The notes under the pieces are model-generated. The model made no database searches. It had not been told where the DNA came from and saw nothing but the letters and a program-made list of their open reading frames with translations. 64,000 nucleotides of DNA from Caldilineaceae bacterium (GTDB lineage: Bacteria; Chloroflexota; Anaerolineae; Caldilineales; Caldilineaceae), in the NCBI GenBank assembly GCA_020634815.1, contig JACKBA010000002.1:124001-188000 (forward strand), written 5' to 3'. Below, one piece after another: positions 54,809 through 64,000 of this stretch (the stretch's first letter is position 1; each line of letters opens with the position of its first letter). The translations under genes were made by a program, and so were the position numbers.

Positions 54809-55734
54809 GCGCGGCATCGCTGGCGATCCACACCGAAGATCTCACGCGTCGCTTTGGCGATTTCGTGGCGGTCGACCACCTCAACCTCGACGTGCCGGCG
54901 GGACAGGTCTTGGGCTATCTCGGCCCCAACGGTTCAGGCAAAACGACGACCATCCGCATGTTGCTGGGGCTGCTCCACCCCAGCGAGGGGCGCGCCGAAG
55001 TCCTGGGACTGGACGTGGCGACGCAGCCGGACGCCGTGCGCGCCCGCACGGGCTACATGTCGCAGAAGTTTGCGCTCTACGGTGAGTTGACGGTGCTGGA
55101 AAACCTGACCTTCTACGCCGGCGTCTATGGCGTCAAGGAGATGGCACGCGTGCGCGAGATGCTCGAGAGCCTCGGTCTGGGCGAGGTGCGCAACCAGCGC
55201 GTGCACAACCTCTCCACCGGCTGGCGGCAGCGGCTCGCCCTGGCGACAGCGATCATCCACCGGCCCGGCCTGCTCTTTCTCGACGAACCGACCAGCGGCG
55301 TCGATCCCGTAGCGCGCCGCGCCTTCTGGGATCTCATCTACGACCTGTCGGCTCAGGGCATTACCATCATGGTTTCGACCCACTACATGGACGAAGCTGA
55401 GTATTGCACGACGGTCGGCATCATGCGCGCCGGCAAGCTGCTGGCACTGGATGCGCCGGACAAGCTCAAGCGGGCGCTGCCGGGGCAGGTTTGGGAAGTG
55501 CATGCCGACCCCATGCTCGACGCGCTCGACTTCCTGGAGGCGCAGCCGTTCGTCCTACGTGCGGCGCTGGCGGGCGATCACCTGCGCGTGGTGACGCCGA
55601 ATGGGTTTGACGCCGCCACGCTGCGTGCGGCGCTGGCCGCCCAGTCGATCCGCATCTCCACACTAGCCACTGGCGCCCCCTCGATGGAAGATGTCTTCAT
55701 GACGTTGTCGCAGGGCGCCGAGCCTGAACCCTGA
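54805..55734 (+). CDS. ABC transporter ATP-binding protein (second)
   Basis: 309 residues. Walker A GYLGPNGSGKTTTIRMLLGL, Q loop YMSQKFALYGELTVLENLTF, signature NLSTGWRQRLALATAI (Ser-Thr-Gly-Trp variant) and Walker B LLFLDEPTSGVDPVARRAFW. Starts inside the stop of the first ATPase (ATGA), so the two are coupled and probably form a heterodimer. In many bacteria the same two halves are fused in one YbhF-like protein; here they are separate. The last gene of the exporter operon. Confidence 0.95.
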   Translation: MSAASLAIHTEDLTRRFGDFVAVDHLNLDVPAGQVLGYLGPNGSGKTTTIRMLLGLLHPSEGRAEVLGLDVATQPDAVRARTGYMSQKFALYGELTVLENLTFYAGVYGVKEMARVREMLESLGLGEVRNQRVHNLSTGWRQRLALATAIIHRPGLLFLDEPTSGVDPVARRAFWDLIYDLSAQGITIMVSTHYMDEAEYCTTVGIMRAGKLLALDAPDKLKRALPGQVWEVHADPMLDALDFLEAQPFVLRAALAGDHLRVVTPNGFDAATLRAALAAQSIRISTLATGAPSMEDVFMTLSQGAEPEP

Positions 55735-55979
55735 CCAAGCCCACCCCGCAACAGAGAGACGCCGCGCCGTTCGTTTTCCCCAAAGGTTGCCTGCCTGGGT
55801 TAAGGCAGGTTAATGTATTTGTCAATTGGCACCAAAGAAGCGTTTGGGGATAATTGTCCATCAAAGTGACATATGTCATGTTGAGGCCGGCTGCTTGGAG
55901 TGATAATCTCAAGTAGGAATTTGCCCGAGCGATTTGGCCCGTCCTTGAACACCGCCCCGGTAGAAAGCGGAGTTGACCG

Positions 55980-56627
55980 TTGTCCGAGATCCGTGTGATG
56001 GTGGTGGACGATCATCCGATGTTGCGGTTTGGCATCTCTGCCCTGGTGGATGCCGAACCTGACATGGTTGTGGTTGGTGAAGCAAGTGACGGCGAAGAAG
56101 CAGTTCGCCTTGCAGCGGAGACGAGGCCTGACGTTATCTTGATGGACATCGTGATGCCGATGATGGATGGCATTGCGGCTACGCAGCACATCATCGAGGC
56201 GCAGCCGGACATTGCCATCCTGATCTTGACCGTCCTGGACGACGACTCGGTATTCGATGCCATGCGCGCCGGCGCTCGCGGCTACCAGAGCAAGGTTGCC
56301 ACGGGCAAAGAAACATTGCGTGCCATTCGGGCAATTGCTGAAGGGGAAGCGATTTTCAGCCCCGGCGCCGCATACAAGTTGCTCCGCTACTTCAAACCGG
56401 AACAGCGCGTCGAGGCAAGCAATGCCTTTCCAGAACTCACAGACCGCGAGCGCGCGATTCTCGACCTCATCGCGCGCGGCTATCCCAATTCCGAAATTGC
56501 CAATCGGCTCAAGCTCAGCCCCAAGACTGTACGCAATCGCGTCTCCATCATCTTCTCCAAGATGCGGGTGAAGAGCCGTTATGAGGCGATGATTGAGGCG
56601 CAAAAGGCTGGACTGGGTCTCGAGTAG
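55980..56627 (+). CDS. NarL/FixJ-type response regulator
   Basis: 215 residues from a TTG at 55980 with GGAG seven bases upstream. The receiver domain (IRVMVVDDHPMLRFGISALV; Asp in DVILMDIVMPMMDG; Lys in GARGYQSKVA) is joined to a LuxR-type HTH (LTDRERAILDLIARGYPNSE, IANRLKLSPKTVRNRVSIIF). It binds DNA as a phosphorylated dimer. No histidine kinase is adjacent, so its partner is elsewhere. Confidence 0.94.
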   Translation: MSEIRVMVVDDHPMLRFGISALVDAEPDMVVVGEASDGEEAVRLAAETRPDVILMDIVMPMMDGIAATQHIIEAQPDIAILILTVLDDDSVFDAMRAGARGYQSKVATGKETLRAIRAIAEGEAIFSPGAAYKLLRYFKPEQRVEASNAFPELTDRERAILDLIARGYPNSEIANRLKLSPKTVRNRVSIIFSKMRVKSRYEAMIEAQKAGLGLE

Positions 56628-56645
56628 AACGGCCGCCCCTGCCGT

Positions 56646-57192
56646 TCAGGAGGGTTGCGGCACTTTGCGATAGACCAGGCGCGGCAGATCCCAGGGATTG
56701 CGTTGCAGATACGACCCAATCGGCGGTGTCTCAATGGATTGGCTGCGCACCTCTTTGGGCGATTCCGGCCACTCGAAGGGCAGGTTGACGACAGCGCCCG
56801 GCGCGTCGATCGCTGCCAGCGCGTCCAGCGTGGCGCGCAAGACAGCCATCTGCCCGGCCGCATCGCCCGGCTGGCCGAAGGTGCGACCGCAGGGATACTC
56901 GATCGCCGCCACGCGCGGCACGCTCAGCGATGCCGTCAGGTCGGCGATCGGTGACAGAATGATGGTGGTGAAGCCCGCCGCCTCGATCTCGCGTTGCACC
57001 AGTCCCACGGACCAGCAGCAGACCGGTCAGGCAGGCGCCAGCAGCACGACGTCGACGCCGTCCTCCCTGAGATGGCCGATGATGGCTGGCGCCGTCTCGT
57101 GTATCAACTCCTCCGGCTCCAGGATATAGCCCATGATGGAGTAGTGACGCGGCGCCGCCTGGCCAATGATGCCCGTCTGCGCCTGCTGGCCA
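56646..57192 (-). pseudogene. GrdB/PrdB-like selenoprotein B, 5'-truncated by an IS, with in-frame UGA
   Basis: Reading left from the IS edge at 57192 one frame stays open as RHYSIMGYILEPEELIHETA, IIGHLREDGVDVVLLAPA, then UGA (57029-57027), then PVCCWSVGLVQREIEAAGFT, IILSPIADLTASLSVPRVAA, IEYPCGRTFGQPGDAAGQMA, ending at 56646. The family is the substrate-reducing selenoprotein B group (glycine, sarcosine, betaine or D-proline reductase), where U-x-x-C holds the selenocysteine; here the text is U-P-V-C. A hairpin at 18-22 bases past UGA fits a SECIS. About 180 codons remain; the 5' portion is missing, since the other side of the IS does not continue it. Confidence 0.75.
56999..57026 (-). promoter_or_regulatory. 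candidate bacterial SECIS hairpin
   Basis: On the minus strand directly after UGA: CTGGTCC-GTG-GGACTGG forms a 7-bp stem (one G-U) with a 3-nt loop whose first base is G, 18 nt after the UGA; TGC/GCA can extend it past a small bulge. Position and loop G fit what is known of bacterial SECIS elements, but folding was done by eye. Confidence 0.5.
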
Positions 57193-58617
57193 TGTATCTC
57201 AAGTGGTTGAAATTAGAGAGAGGGCGGTCCTCCTGGTAAGGTGACGGTGACAAAACCAAACCGAACCAGAAAGGACAGCCCAAATGGCAAGGATAGCGAG
57301 AGAGTGCAGCGGCGTCAAAGTGAACGAAGTGTTGGCAAAGACGGTGGCGGAGGTGCGTGCCGAGGTAAGCGAGCGGTTGGGGCGGGAGTTGGGGCAGGCG
57401 CTGGAAACGGAAATCGATCTGATGCTGGGTCGTGAGGCGTATGTGCGGCGCGAGAAAGTGGCGAGTTGGGTGGAGACCGAGGGGGGCTGCCAGAGATGTA
57501 AGAGCCGTCAGAGTCGGCGGTTCAGCCGGAATGGGCGGCGACGGCGCAGGTTGCTGACGTGCTGGGACGAAGTCACCTTGTGGCAGCAACGGTTGGTGTG
57601 CGAGTGCGGCGGGAGCGTGCGGCTTGAGTTGGCGGGCTGGCTGCGCCCCTACCAGCGGATCGGCGAGGATGTGGACGAGCAGATTCGGCGCTGGGGTGCC
57701 TTGCGCATCAGCCTGCGTGAGATGCAGGAGGAATTGGCGCATCTCCACATCAGCCCGCTGGCCTTGAGCACCTTGAATCGGCGCTTGCATCAGGTGCGCG
57801 AGACTGCCGCTGCCGATAGGCCGTTGACGGTGCCACCCGTGCTGCAAGTGGATGCCATCTGGGTGACCCAACTGCTCCCGACGGGAGGCCACCGCCTCGA
57901 CCGGAAAGGGCGCCGCCGACCAGTCAAGCGCCGTATCAAGCGCCCGATTTTCATTGCACTGGGCGTCTGGCCAGAGACAGAGTACGCCGAAGTCATTGCC
58001 TGGCGTTTGGCCGACAAGGAGGATGAAGGTGACTGGCTGGCTTTTCTCAGTGAACTGGAAGCGCTGGGCGTCCGGGGCGAAAATGGCCTCGAACTCGTCA
58101 TCCACGATGGCGGATCCGGTCTCTGTGCGGCACTCAACACCATCTACTTTGGCGCCACCGAGAACGTTGCCTCTTTCACAAGCTCCGCAATATCAGCCAT
58201 GCCATTCGCATTGACGACGACCAGCTCTCCGCCAAAGAAAAACGCCGCCGCCGCACTGCGATCTTGCGCGACTTCCGTCACATCTGGGATGCCAAACAGC
58301 TCACTACCGTGCTCCAACGCTTTCGCTCAGTTGTCCGCCGCTATCGCACCACGCAACCAGCAGCCGTCCGTTGTCTGCGCTCCGACTTCCGTGCCACCAT
58401 CGCCTATTTCACTGTGCTCCAACGCCATCCAGACTGGAACCGCCGTTTCCTGCGCACCACCAGTTGGCTCGAGCGCTTCAACCGTTATCTGCGGCGCAGG
58501 GTTCGTGCCGCCGCTGCCTATCATTCCGATGCAGGCCTCTGCTCTATGGTTGCTCACGAAGTCAGTGCCTTCAAGCCCACCAATGCACATACCAGAATTT
58601 CAACCACTTAAGATACA
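57193..58617. mobile_element. insertion sequence, about 1.4 kb, Mutator/IS256-like
   Basis: Terminal inverted repeats TGTATCTCAAGTGGTTGAAA (left, 57193 on) and TGTATCTTAAGTGGTTGAAA (right, reading inward from 58617) differ at one of the first 20 bases. A single transposase gene fills the interior. No target-site duplication could be seen in the flanks (TGCTGGCCA on the left, CAACCCGAC on the right), so one flank may have been rearranged after insertion. Confidence 0.88.
57284..58613 (+). pseudogene. IS transposase, interrupted by a frameshift
   Basis: The first frame gives an N-terminal zinc-like part (GGCQRCKSRQSRRFSRNGRR, LVCECGGSVRLELAGW), then VPPVLQVDAIWVTQLLPTGG (first acidic residue) and GLELVIHDGGSGLCAALNTI (second), FGATENVA. 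At about 58160 the sense continues in another frame as LFHKLRNISHAIRIDDDQLS and later LERFNRYLRRRVRAAAAYHS to 58613. The Asp-Asp core and HKLRN motif fit the Mutator/IS256-like DDE group. The break suggests an inactive copy, although a sequencing error cannot be ruled out. About 440 residues if joined. Confidence 0.82.
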
Positions 58618-58912
58618 CAACCCGACCGGGTGCCGCAGGGCAGGCCGGCCTGGCCGGTGCTTTGCCCCCCAATGCGCACGGAACGGGCAGGGACTGCGAC
58701 GGCAGCCATCCGGCCGCCGCACGCGCGCGCCAATCCGTGCTACTGCTTTGTGCCCCTTCGTGTGCTTTGCGGCTCTGGGGTTCGCTGCCGGCAGCTTCAC
58801 GGAGCATGGCGGTGCGGCGCCACGCGCCAAAGCGTGTTGACGCGCCGGCTGCCTTCCGCTACCATCCTCTCTATCGACCAGCCTCCCCCATACACCCGTG
58901 CGAGCGTCCACC
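58618..58912. other. intergenic region between IS and FGGY kinase
   Basis: 295 bp, GC-rich. It does not continue the truncated selenoprotein gene and contains no recognised gene; possible decayed sequence. Confidence 0.4.
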
Positions 58913-60472
58913 ATGCGCGACCAGCTTCTCGCCATCGACAACGGCACGCAGAGCGTGCGCGCCCTGCTCTTCGATCTTCAGGGCAATCTGTTGGCCAAAT
59001 CGCAGGTGCACATCGAGCCCTATTTTGCGCGCCGGCCCGGCTGGGCCGAGCAGAACCCGGAGTACTACTGGAGCGCGCTCTGCCAGGCGTGCCAGGGGCT
59101 GTGGGCCAAACCCGGCGTCGACAAGGCAGCCATCGCCGGCGTGGCCTTGACCACCCAGCGCGCCACCGTGATCAACGTCGACCGCCAGGGGCGTCCGCTG
59201 CGCCCGGCCATCGTCTGGCTCGACCAGCGGCGCACGCCCGGCCAACCGCCGCTGGGCGGGCCGTGGGGGCTGGCCTTCAAGCTCGCCCGCATGGCGGAGA
59301 CCATCGCCTACATCCAGGCCGAGGCGGAGGCCAACTGGATCCGCACCAACGAGCCGGAGATCTGGGCCGAGACCTACAAGTACCTCTACCTCTCCGGCTA
59401 TCTCACCTTCAAGCTCACCGGCCGCTTCGCCGACTCGGTGGGCTGCCAGGTGGGCTTCATGCCCTTCGATTACAAGAAGCTGCGCTGGGCATCGCACTGG
59501 GACTGGAAGTGGCGCGCCGTGCCCATGAACCCGGAGATCCTGGCCGACCTGGTGCCGCCCGCGCAGAGCATCAGCGCGATCAGCGGCGAGGCGGCTGCGG
59601 CAACGGGGATCCCCAAGGGGCTGCCGTTGATTGCGGCCGCGGCGGACAAGGCGTGCGAGGTCATCGGCGCCGGCGCGCTGGAACCGCACATCGGCTGCAT
59701 CAGCTATGGCACCACCGCCACGATCACCACGACACAAACGCGCTACATCGAGCCGATCCCGCTCATCCCGCCCTACCCGGCTGCGATCCCGCACGCCTAC
59801 AACCTTGAAGTGCAGATCTACCGCGGCTTCTGGATGGTGAGCTGGTTCAAGACGGAGTTCGGCCAGCGCGAGCTACAGCTTGCCGAGGCACAGGGCGTGG
59901 CGCCGGAGAAGCTGCTCGACGATCTCGTCGCCGATGTGCCGCCGGGCTGCGACGGGCTCATGCTCCAGCCCTACTGGTCGCCGGGGCTCAAGGTGCCGGG
60001 GCCGGAGGCCATGGGTGCGGTCATCGGCTTCACCGACGTGCACACGCGCGCCCATCTCTACCGGGCGATCCTGGAGGGGCTGGCCTACGGGCTGCGCGAG
60101 GGCAAGGAGCGGCTGGAGCAGCGCGCCGGCACGCCCATCACCGAGCTGCGCATTGCCGGCGGCGGCTCGCAGAGCGACGCGGCCATGCAACTCACCGCGG
60201 ACATCTTCGGCCTGCCCGCCGCGCGCCCGCACGTCTACGAAACGTCGGGGCTGGGCGCGGCCATGGATGCCGCGGTCGGGCTCAAGCTGCATCCCGACTT
60301 CGCCACGGCCGTGCGTGAAATGACCCGCGCCGGCCAGGTCTTCGAACCCAACCACCGCACGCACGTCATGTACGACGACCTCTACCGCCGCATCTACCTC
60401 AAACTCTACGAGCGGTTGAAGCCGTTCTATAAGGAGATTCGGGAGATTGTGTGGGGAGATGAGGGGGAGTGA
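58913..60472 (+). CDS. FGGY-family carbohydrate kinase
   Basis: 519 residues from the ATG at 58913. Both halves of the FGGY fold are visible: MRDQLLAIDNGTQSVRALLF (phosphate 1), WAEQNPEYYWSALCQACQ, ALTTQRATVINVDRQGRPLR, VWLDQRRTPGQPP; later CISYGTTATITTTQTRYIEP and the adenosine motif ELRIAGGGSQSDAAMQLTAD, then TSGLGAAMDAAVGL. These enzymes phosphorylate sugars or polyols. The sequence resembles the xylulose/glycerol kinase-like branch but has an inserted SWFKTEFGQRELQLAEAQG-type segment; the substrate cannot be named. No sugar transporter or isomerase is adjacent. Confidence 0.92.
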   Translation: MRDQLLAIDNGTQSVRALLFDLQGNLLAKSQVHIEPYFARRPGWAEQNPEYYWSALCQACQGLWAKPGVDKAAIAGVALTTQRATVINVDRQGRPLRPAIVWLDQRRTPGQPPLGGPWGLAFKLARMAETIAYIQAEAEANWIRTNEPEIWAETYKYLYLSGYLTFKLTGRFADSVGCQVGFMPFDYKKLRWASHWDWKWRAVPMNPEILADLVPPAQSISAISGEAAAATGIPKGLPLIAAAADKACEVIGAGALEPHIGCISYGTTATITTTQTRYIEPIPLIPPYPAAIPHAYNLEVQIYRGFWMVSWFKTEFGQRELQLAEAQGVAPEKLLDDLVADVPPGCDGLMLQPYWSPGLKVPGPEAMGAVIGFTDVHTRAHLYRAILEGLAYGLREGKERLEQRAGTPITELRIAGGGSQSDAAMQLTADIFGLPAARPHVYETSGLGAAMDAAVGLKLHPDFATAVREMTRAGQVFEPNHRTHVMYDDLYRRIYLKLYERLKPFYKEIREIVWGDEGE

Positions 60473-60639
60473 ACAAGATGACAAGATGACAAGATGAGGG
60501 GTGAGGATGACTTTCAGGATGAGGGAATGGCAGGATGACAAGATACAGCAAAGATGAGGGTAACAAGGTGCTGCTTCAGGACAATTATTGATGTAGGCTG
60601 ACCATTGACCATTCTTTCATCCCTCATCCTCTATCACTC
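60473..60639. repeat. low-complexity 8-bp and 7-bp periodic tract
   Basis: Begins with three ACAAGATG octamers (60473-60496), followed by degenerate GATGAGGG-type units, and ends with ACCATTG ACCATTC heptamers (60601 on) and a pyrimidine run. Related to the tracts at 32686 and 36840. Confidence 0.7.
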
Positions 60640-63600
60640 CCTTCCTCCTCCACCAAATCCCCGCCACCTCACCAACTGCGCGATACCGCCATTCCACGGG
60701 ATCCTGCGCAGGCGAACTGGCTGACGCGACGCCGGTCACCGTGAAGCGGTCGCCTTCGTGCACGTACGGGCGCTTCCGGCGTGCTGCGCACGGTGGCTGC
60801 GCACCAGCTCGGCCAGCCTGGGTGGCGGGTCTATGAGGTAGATGCTGTCCCCACCTGCCAGCCACTGACGACACCGCGGAAAGTGACCAGCCGCCCTTCC
60901 AGCGCCTCGCCGATGTCGCTTGCCGCACCGGCAGCGGCGCTGGAGCGGTGCCGCCCTCGATGCGCCAGATCTGCTCCGCGTGTCGAGTACCGGCTCCATC
61001 TCGCCGCGGAAGGTCGAAGCGCCACTTGCAACCTTTGTTGCTCGGCCTCCAGCGGCAGGTACTCACCGCGCCGCAAATTAGACGTTGACGCCGATGCCCG
61101 CCGTCACGCCGTCGCCAGTGATGTCGACCACGTAATCTTTCTGCTGCCATCGAGGCCCAGCAGCGCCGACCAGCGCAACTCGACCCAATCCAGCCCCGCC
61201 AGCGGACGGCCCAGAGCGATGGAGCCAAGGCGCGCGCCGCAAACCTGGCCGTGCGTCGGTTCGAGCGTGGAAGGCGGCCGGCGGGCTGGCCGGGCGCTCC
61301 ACGTCGGGCGTCGGCGGCGGCAGCCAGGCTGGCATAAAGTCGTTCTCGCCGGTGTTGGTGGCCCGGCCCGGCGTGGCGTCAGCGTTCCACACTGCCCATG
61401 CCGCCGTCGGGCAGCCGCGATAGAGCTGCGCCGCAGGGTGAGATTGGCATCCCAGGCAATGCAGTCGCGCTCGACGCCATCCGGGGTCGAGCAGGCGCCT
61501 ACGCCGCCGTCGTTGCGGGCTCAGGCGGATTGGCCTTGCGCGCTTAGAACCCGCTCGCCCGCGCCGATGAAGCGCCCCGCGCCAAAAGGTCATGAGTGCG
61601 CGGTCGCCGGATCTTCGCCGTCGAGCAACTGCCAGCCGGTGATTGAGCAGAATCAGGTCAGCGTTGGGGGTTGCTGGGGATTCGACGTACTCGTCCTCGC
61701 TGTCGACGATGCCGTCGCAGTTTACGCTGATCGGCGCTGCGCGAAGCGCAGAGCGGCGGCACCTCGTTGAGCACGGGCATCCCGCCGGCATAACGCACGA
61801 AGAAGGGCGCAGTCACGGCAAAGTCGCCGCCGTCGAACACGTGGCCGCAGCGAATCGCGCCAGGCAGTGATCGTCACCGTCCAGCAGCCCTCGGCCGGGG
61901 AATATCGAGGCGATGGGTTGAGCCGGCCATCTGCCAGATCGCCAACCGGCTACATCGCCGCTGGTCCTCGTAATGGATGTGCACCGTGACGGCGTTGGCC
62001 GCTCGAGCCACTCGCCCATCCAGCGCAGCTGTGCCGGCCTCCTCCTCCGCCAGCATGGTCAACCATGCCCGGTGACGAAATACCCAATACTCAGGCGTAA
62101 ATTACGCTGCAGGCCGCGTCTCGTCGGTCATGGCTTTGGCCAATGGCGCAGCGCAAAGACAAGCTTGGGCAGATCCAGTTATGTGCCGGCAGGCGGGCAG
62201 GAACGCCGCCGGATCGCCAGGCGTGAACCAGGCGTTGAGGGGCTGGATGGCGGGTGTACTTGCGCCCATCTGGCAGCGGCGCCACGGGCATATACTCGAT
62301 CAAAACTTTACCATACCACAGCGCCGCTATTGCCGGCCAGGCCTGCGCCTCCAGCGCAACCTGCGAGCGGTCGGCAGGCGGGTTACTGGGCACACGACAG
62401 CCTCGCCGTCGCCATCCGTCCAACGCCAGGCAGCGAGCCTGCGCGCATCCGCCGCGGTGACGGCTTGCGCCGACAGGATCAGCAGGCTGCCAGAATTAGA
62501 GCCCCTCGCGCGGCAGCCGCGAAGCACGTAATGTGGGGCGGCGCGGTGTAGCCGTCGCTGATTGCTCGCCCGAGCGATCCCCACACCGCCTGATAGCCGC
62601 GCTCCGAGCCAGACCGGCTCCCGCGAGAGCCAGCGCTTGAGCTGCAGCGCTCGAAGGCTCCGGCGATACGGCCACGCGGTGCGACAGCGCGTCCGACGTC
62701 GTGGCCATATCCGCACCAGAACGCGATTGCAGCGAAAGGCTGGCCGGCGGGTCGAAGGCCGTCGAGGATAAAGATAATGAAGCGCGCCGTTGCCCGCCGA
62801 CCGGCGTCAGGTCGAGCAGCACACCTCTGTCGCCGCCGTCGTTGAGCGCCAGCTTACCCTTGCCCAGCCAGGTCACTGCCGCTGAGATCCAGGCGCGTCG
62901 CGTCGCTTCAAATTCGGCAGCATCAGGCAGGCGGCCAAAGCGGGCGACGAAGCCGGCTGCGTTGCGCGCCAGCATAGAAGCGCGCCACCGCCTTCTACCC
63001 GTCGCACCGTCGGGCGGCAGGTACATGCCCTCGCGCTGTCGCCCGGCGCCTCGGCGACCGCCCGCAACAGCCGGTCCTCGCGGGACGTGCTTCCGACGTT
63101 AATAGCGCGACAAATTCGGCGTCGCTACCCTGGGCATGAGGCCTCTTCGATGCAGCGGCGTGCCACCGAGGCGCGTTTCCCAGGCAGCAGGCAGCGCCGT
63201 CGACGAACTGACGGATTTGCGCCAGTGCGGGCGTCACCACCATGGGAAGAGGCCGGGCGGCGGCGTGTCGTCGTCAGCACGGGCGCGTTACACCAGTTCG
63301 GGCGTGACCGTGGGCAGTGGGGTGACGCCGTAGCCAGCGCCGGGGCTGCCCGCACTTGTCGCCGTGCTGGCTGTCAGGTTGTGGCCCGCAACCCATATGT
63401 CGCCGCTGCCAGTCGGCGCGTTCCAGGCTGGCGCCGGCGCGTATTGCAGCCAGCGTGCAGCGCTGCGCCCCACGCCACCGTGTCCAGCAACGGGTCGGCG
63501 CTGCACCGGCGCCAGGCAGCCAAAACTGAGGAGCCCGCCGTGTTACGCGCTGATGCGACTGGCGTATTGGTAGTGCGACGGCGCTGTAGCCGGCAGGCGA

Positions 63601-64000
63601 AGCGGCATCGCCGCGCGTCAGCACGAAGGTGACACCAGGCGCAATCGACGGTCGTCACGGCGATCATTGGCTGCATAACCCGCCGCCGTCGACCAGCCGC
63701 CAGCCGCAGGTTGACGGCCATCGTGTCGTGTTGGCGACTTCGATGAACTCGCCAACTGCGTCGCCGACAGCCGGATCGACCATGACCTCGCTCAGGCGGA
63801 TGCGCGGCGGCGAGCCGACCGGCGTCGTGGGTGTGGCCGTCAGCGTGGCCGTAGGGGTGACCGTGGGCAGCGCAGTTGCAGCCGGTGTTGCCGTGGCAGG
63901 CGTTCCGCGATAGAGCGAGCCGGGACTGCCCTTGTCGCCATGGGCGGTGGTCCAGGGCTGGGTTGCGTGGGTCCAGGAGGCGCCGGCGAAGTCGATGCGC
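60640..64000 (-). pseudogene. lamin-tail-domain (LTD) surface protein, many frame breaks, runs off window
   Basis: From the right edge the minus strand reads PWTTAHGDKGSPGSLYRGTP, then a Thr/Pro linker ALPTVTPTATLTATPTTPV and the start of a lamin-tail-type domain, RIRLSEVMVDPAVGDAVGEF, IEVANT. After about 63730 the sense hops between the three minus frames every 30-150 bases: GDIWVAGHNLTASTATSAGS, WRLVDGGG, VTFVLTRGDAA, LDLTPVGGQ, CDGIVDSEDEYVE, TPGRATNTGENDFMPAWLPP, DITGDGVTAGIGVNV and, at the 3' end, ALEGRLVTFRGVVSGW (an OB-like unit). The pieces are in plausible order for one multidomain secreted protein. Either a decayed gene or poor assembly with frequent base losses. Confidence 0.65.

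Noticed and set aside
58571..58807. Continuation of the selenoprotein gene on the far side of the IS
   Set aside because: The minus-strand reading there has no match to the expected N-terminal part of the family.
60781..61770. 329-codon open frame on the plus strand near the right end
   Set aside because: It is antisense to the fragmented LTD protein and has no recognisable domain; it is open mainly because of high GC.

Overview
This window is about 64 kb of GC-rich bacterial chromosome. The gene content and style suggest a filamentous or environmental member of the Chloroflexota (Anaerolineae/Caldilineae-like). Pointers are the PT- and A/P/E-rich extracytoplasmic linkers, the many TPR and multi-PAS proteins, a GH3-fold surface protein, an HMG-CoA reductase, a CIRCE-controlled groES-groEL operon, and short-period intergenic repeats. 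This taxonomic reading is an inference from gene style, not from a marker gene. Coding density is high and both strands are used.

Layout. 1-6.9 kb: PEP synthase-like N-terminus running off the left edge, a TetR regulator divergent from ribonuclease Z, an unknown membrane protein, then groEL-groES under a CIRCE operator. 6.9-12.5 kb: a STAND-type ATPase with TPRs, a small Rossmann-like protein, a DASS/SLC13 permease and a TPR membrane protein. 12.5-19.7 kb: tRNA-Arg, a very large GH3-fold membrane protein whose catalytic residues look lost, signal peptidase I, a PucC-family transporter, and a two-gene unit ending in a putative caspase-like (clan CD) peptidase. 19.7-28.5 kb: a four-cNMP-domain membrane protein, an SH3b lipoprotein, tRNA-Leu, an ECF sigma/anti-sigma pair, mutM, and small envelope proteins. 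28.6-38.5 kb: a DUF2071 protein, UV endonuclease UvsE, an orphan HigA-like regulator, a class III aminotransferase, a 61-bp tandem repeat array, a xdhC(frameshifted)-toroid-coxE-moxR cluster and HMG-CoA reductase. 38.6-45.4 kb: a two-component cluster with two multidomain histidine kinases, a CheY-like regulator and a receiver-CpaE fusion. 45.9-49.9 kb: DUF488-DUF488-RecQ, the helicase carrying an extra N-terminal module. 50-55.7 kb: GNAT, a low-GC small membrane gene, and a TetR-controlled ABC-2 exporter. 56-64 kb: a NarL-type regulator, a selenoprotein-B-like gene with an in-frame UGA cut by an insertion sequence, an FGGY kinase, and a lamin-tail-domain surface protein riddled with frame breaks.

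The observations most worth following are: (1) the in-frame UGA in a GrdB/PrdB-like UxxC motif, with a hairpin at the position expected for a bacterial SECIS, in a gene truncated by an IS; (2) the DUF488-DUF488-RecQ operon; (3) the His94/Cys138 caspase-like protein; (4) families of 7-bp, 8-bp and 61-bp periodic intergenic repeats; (5) the abrupt loss of reading-frame integrity after about 60.6 kb. Several single-base frame breaks elsewhere (33.6, 46.2, 50.9, 58.2 kb) may be real or may be assembly errors; the sequence alone cannot decide.
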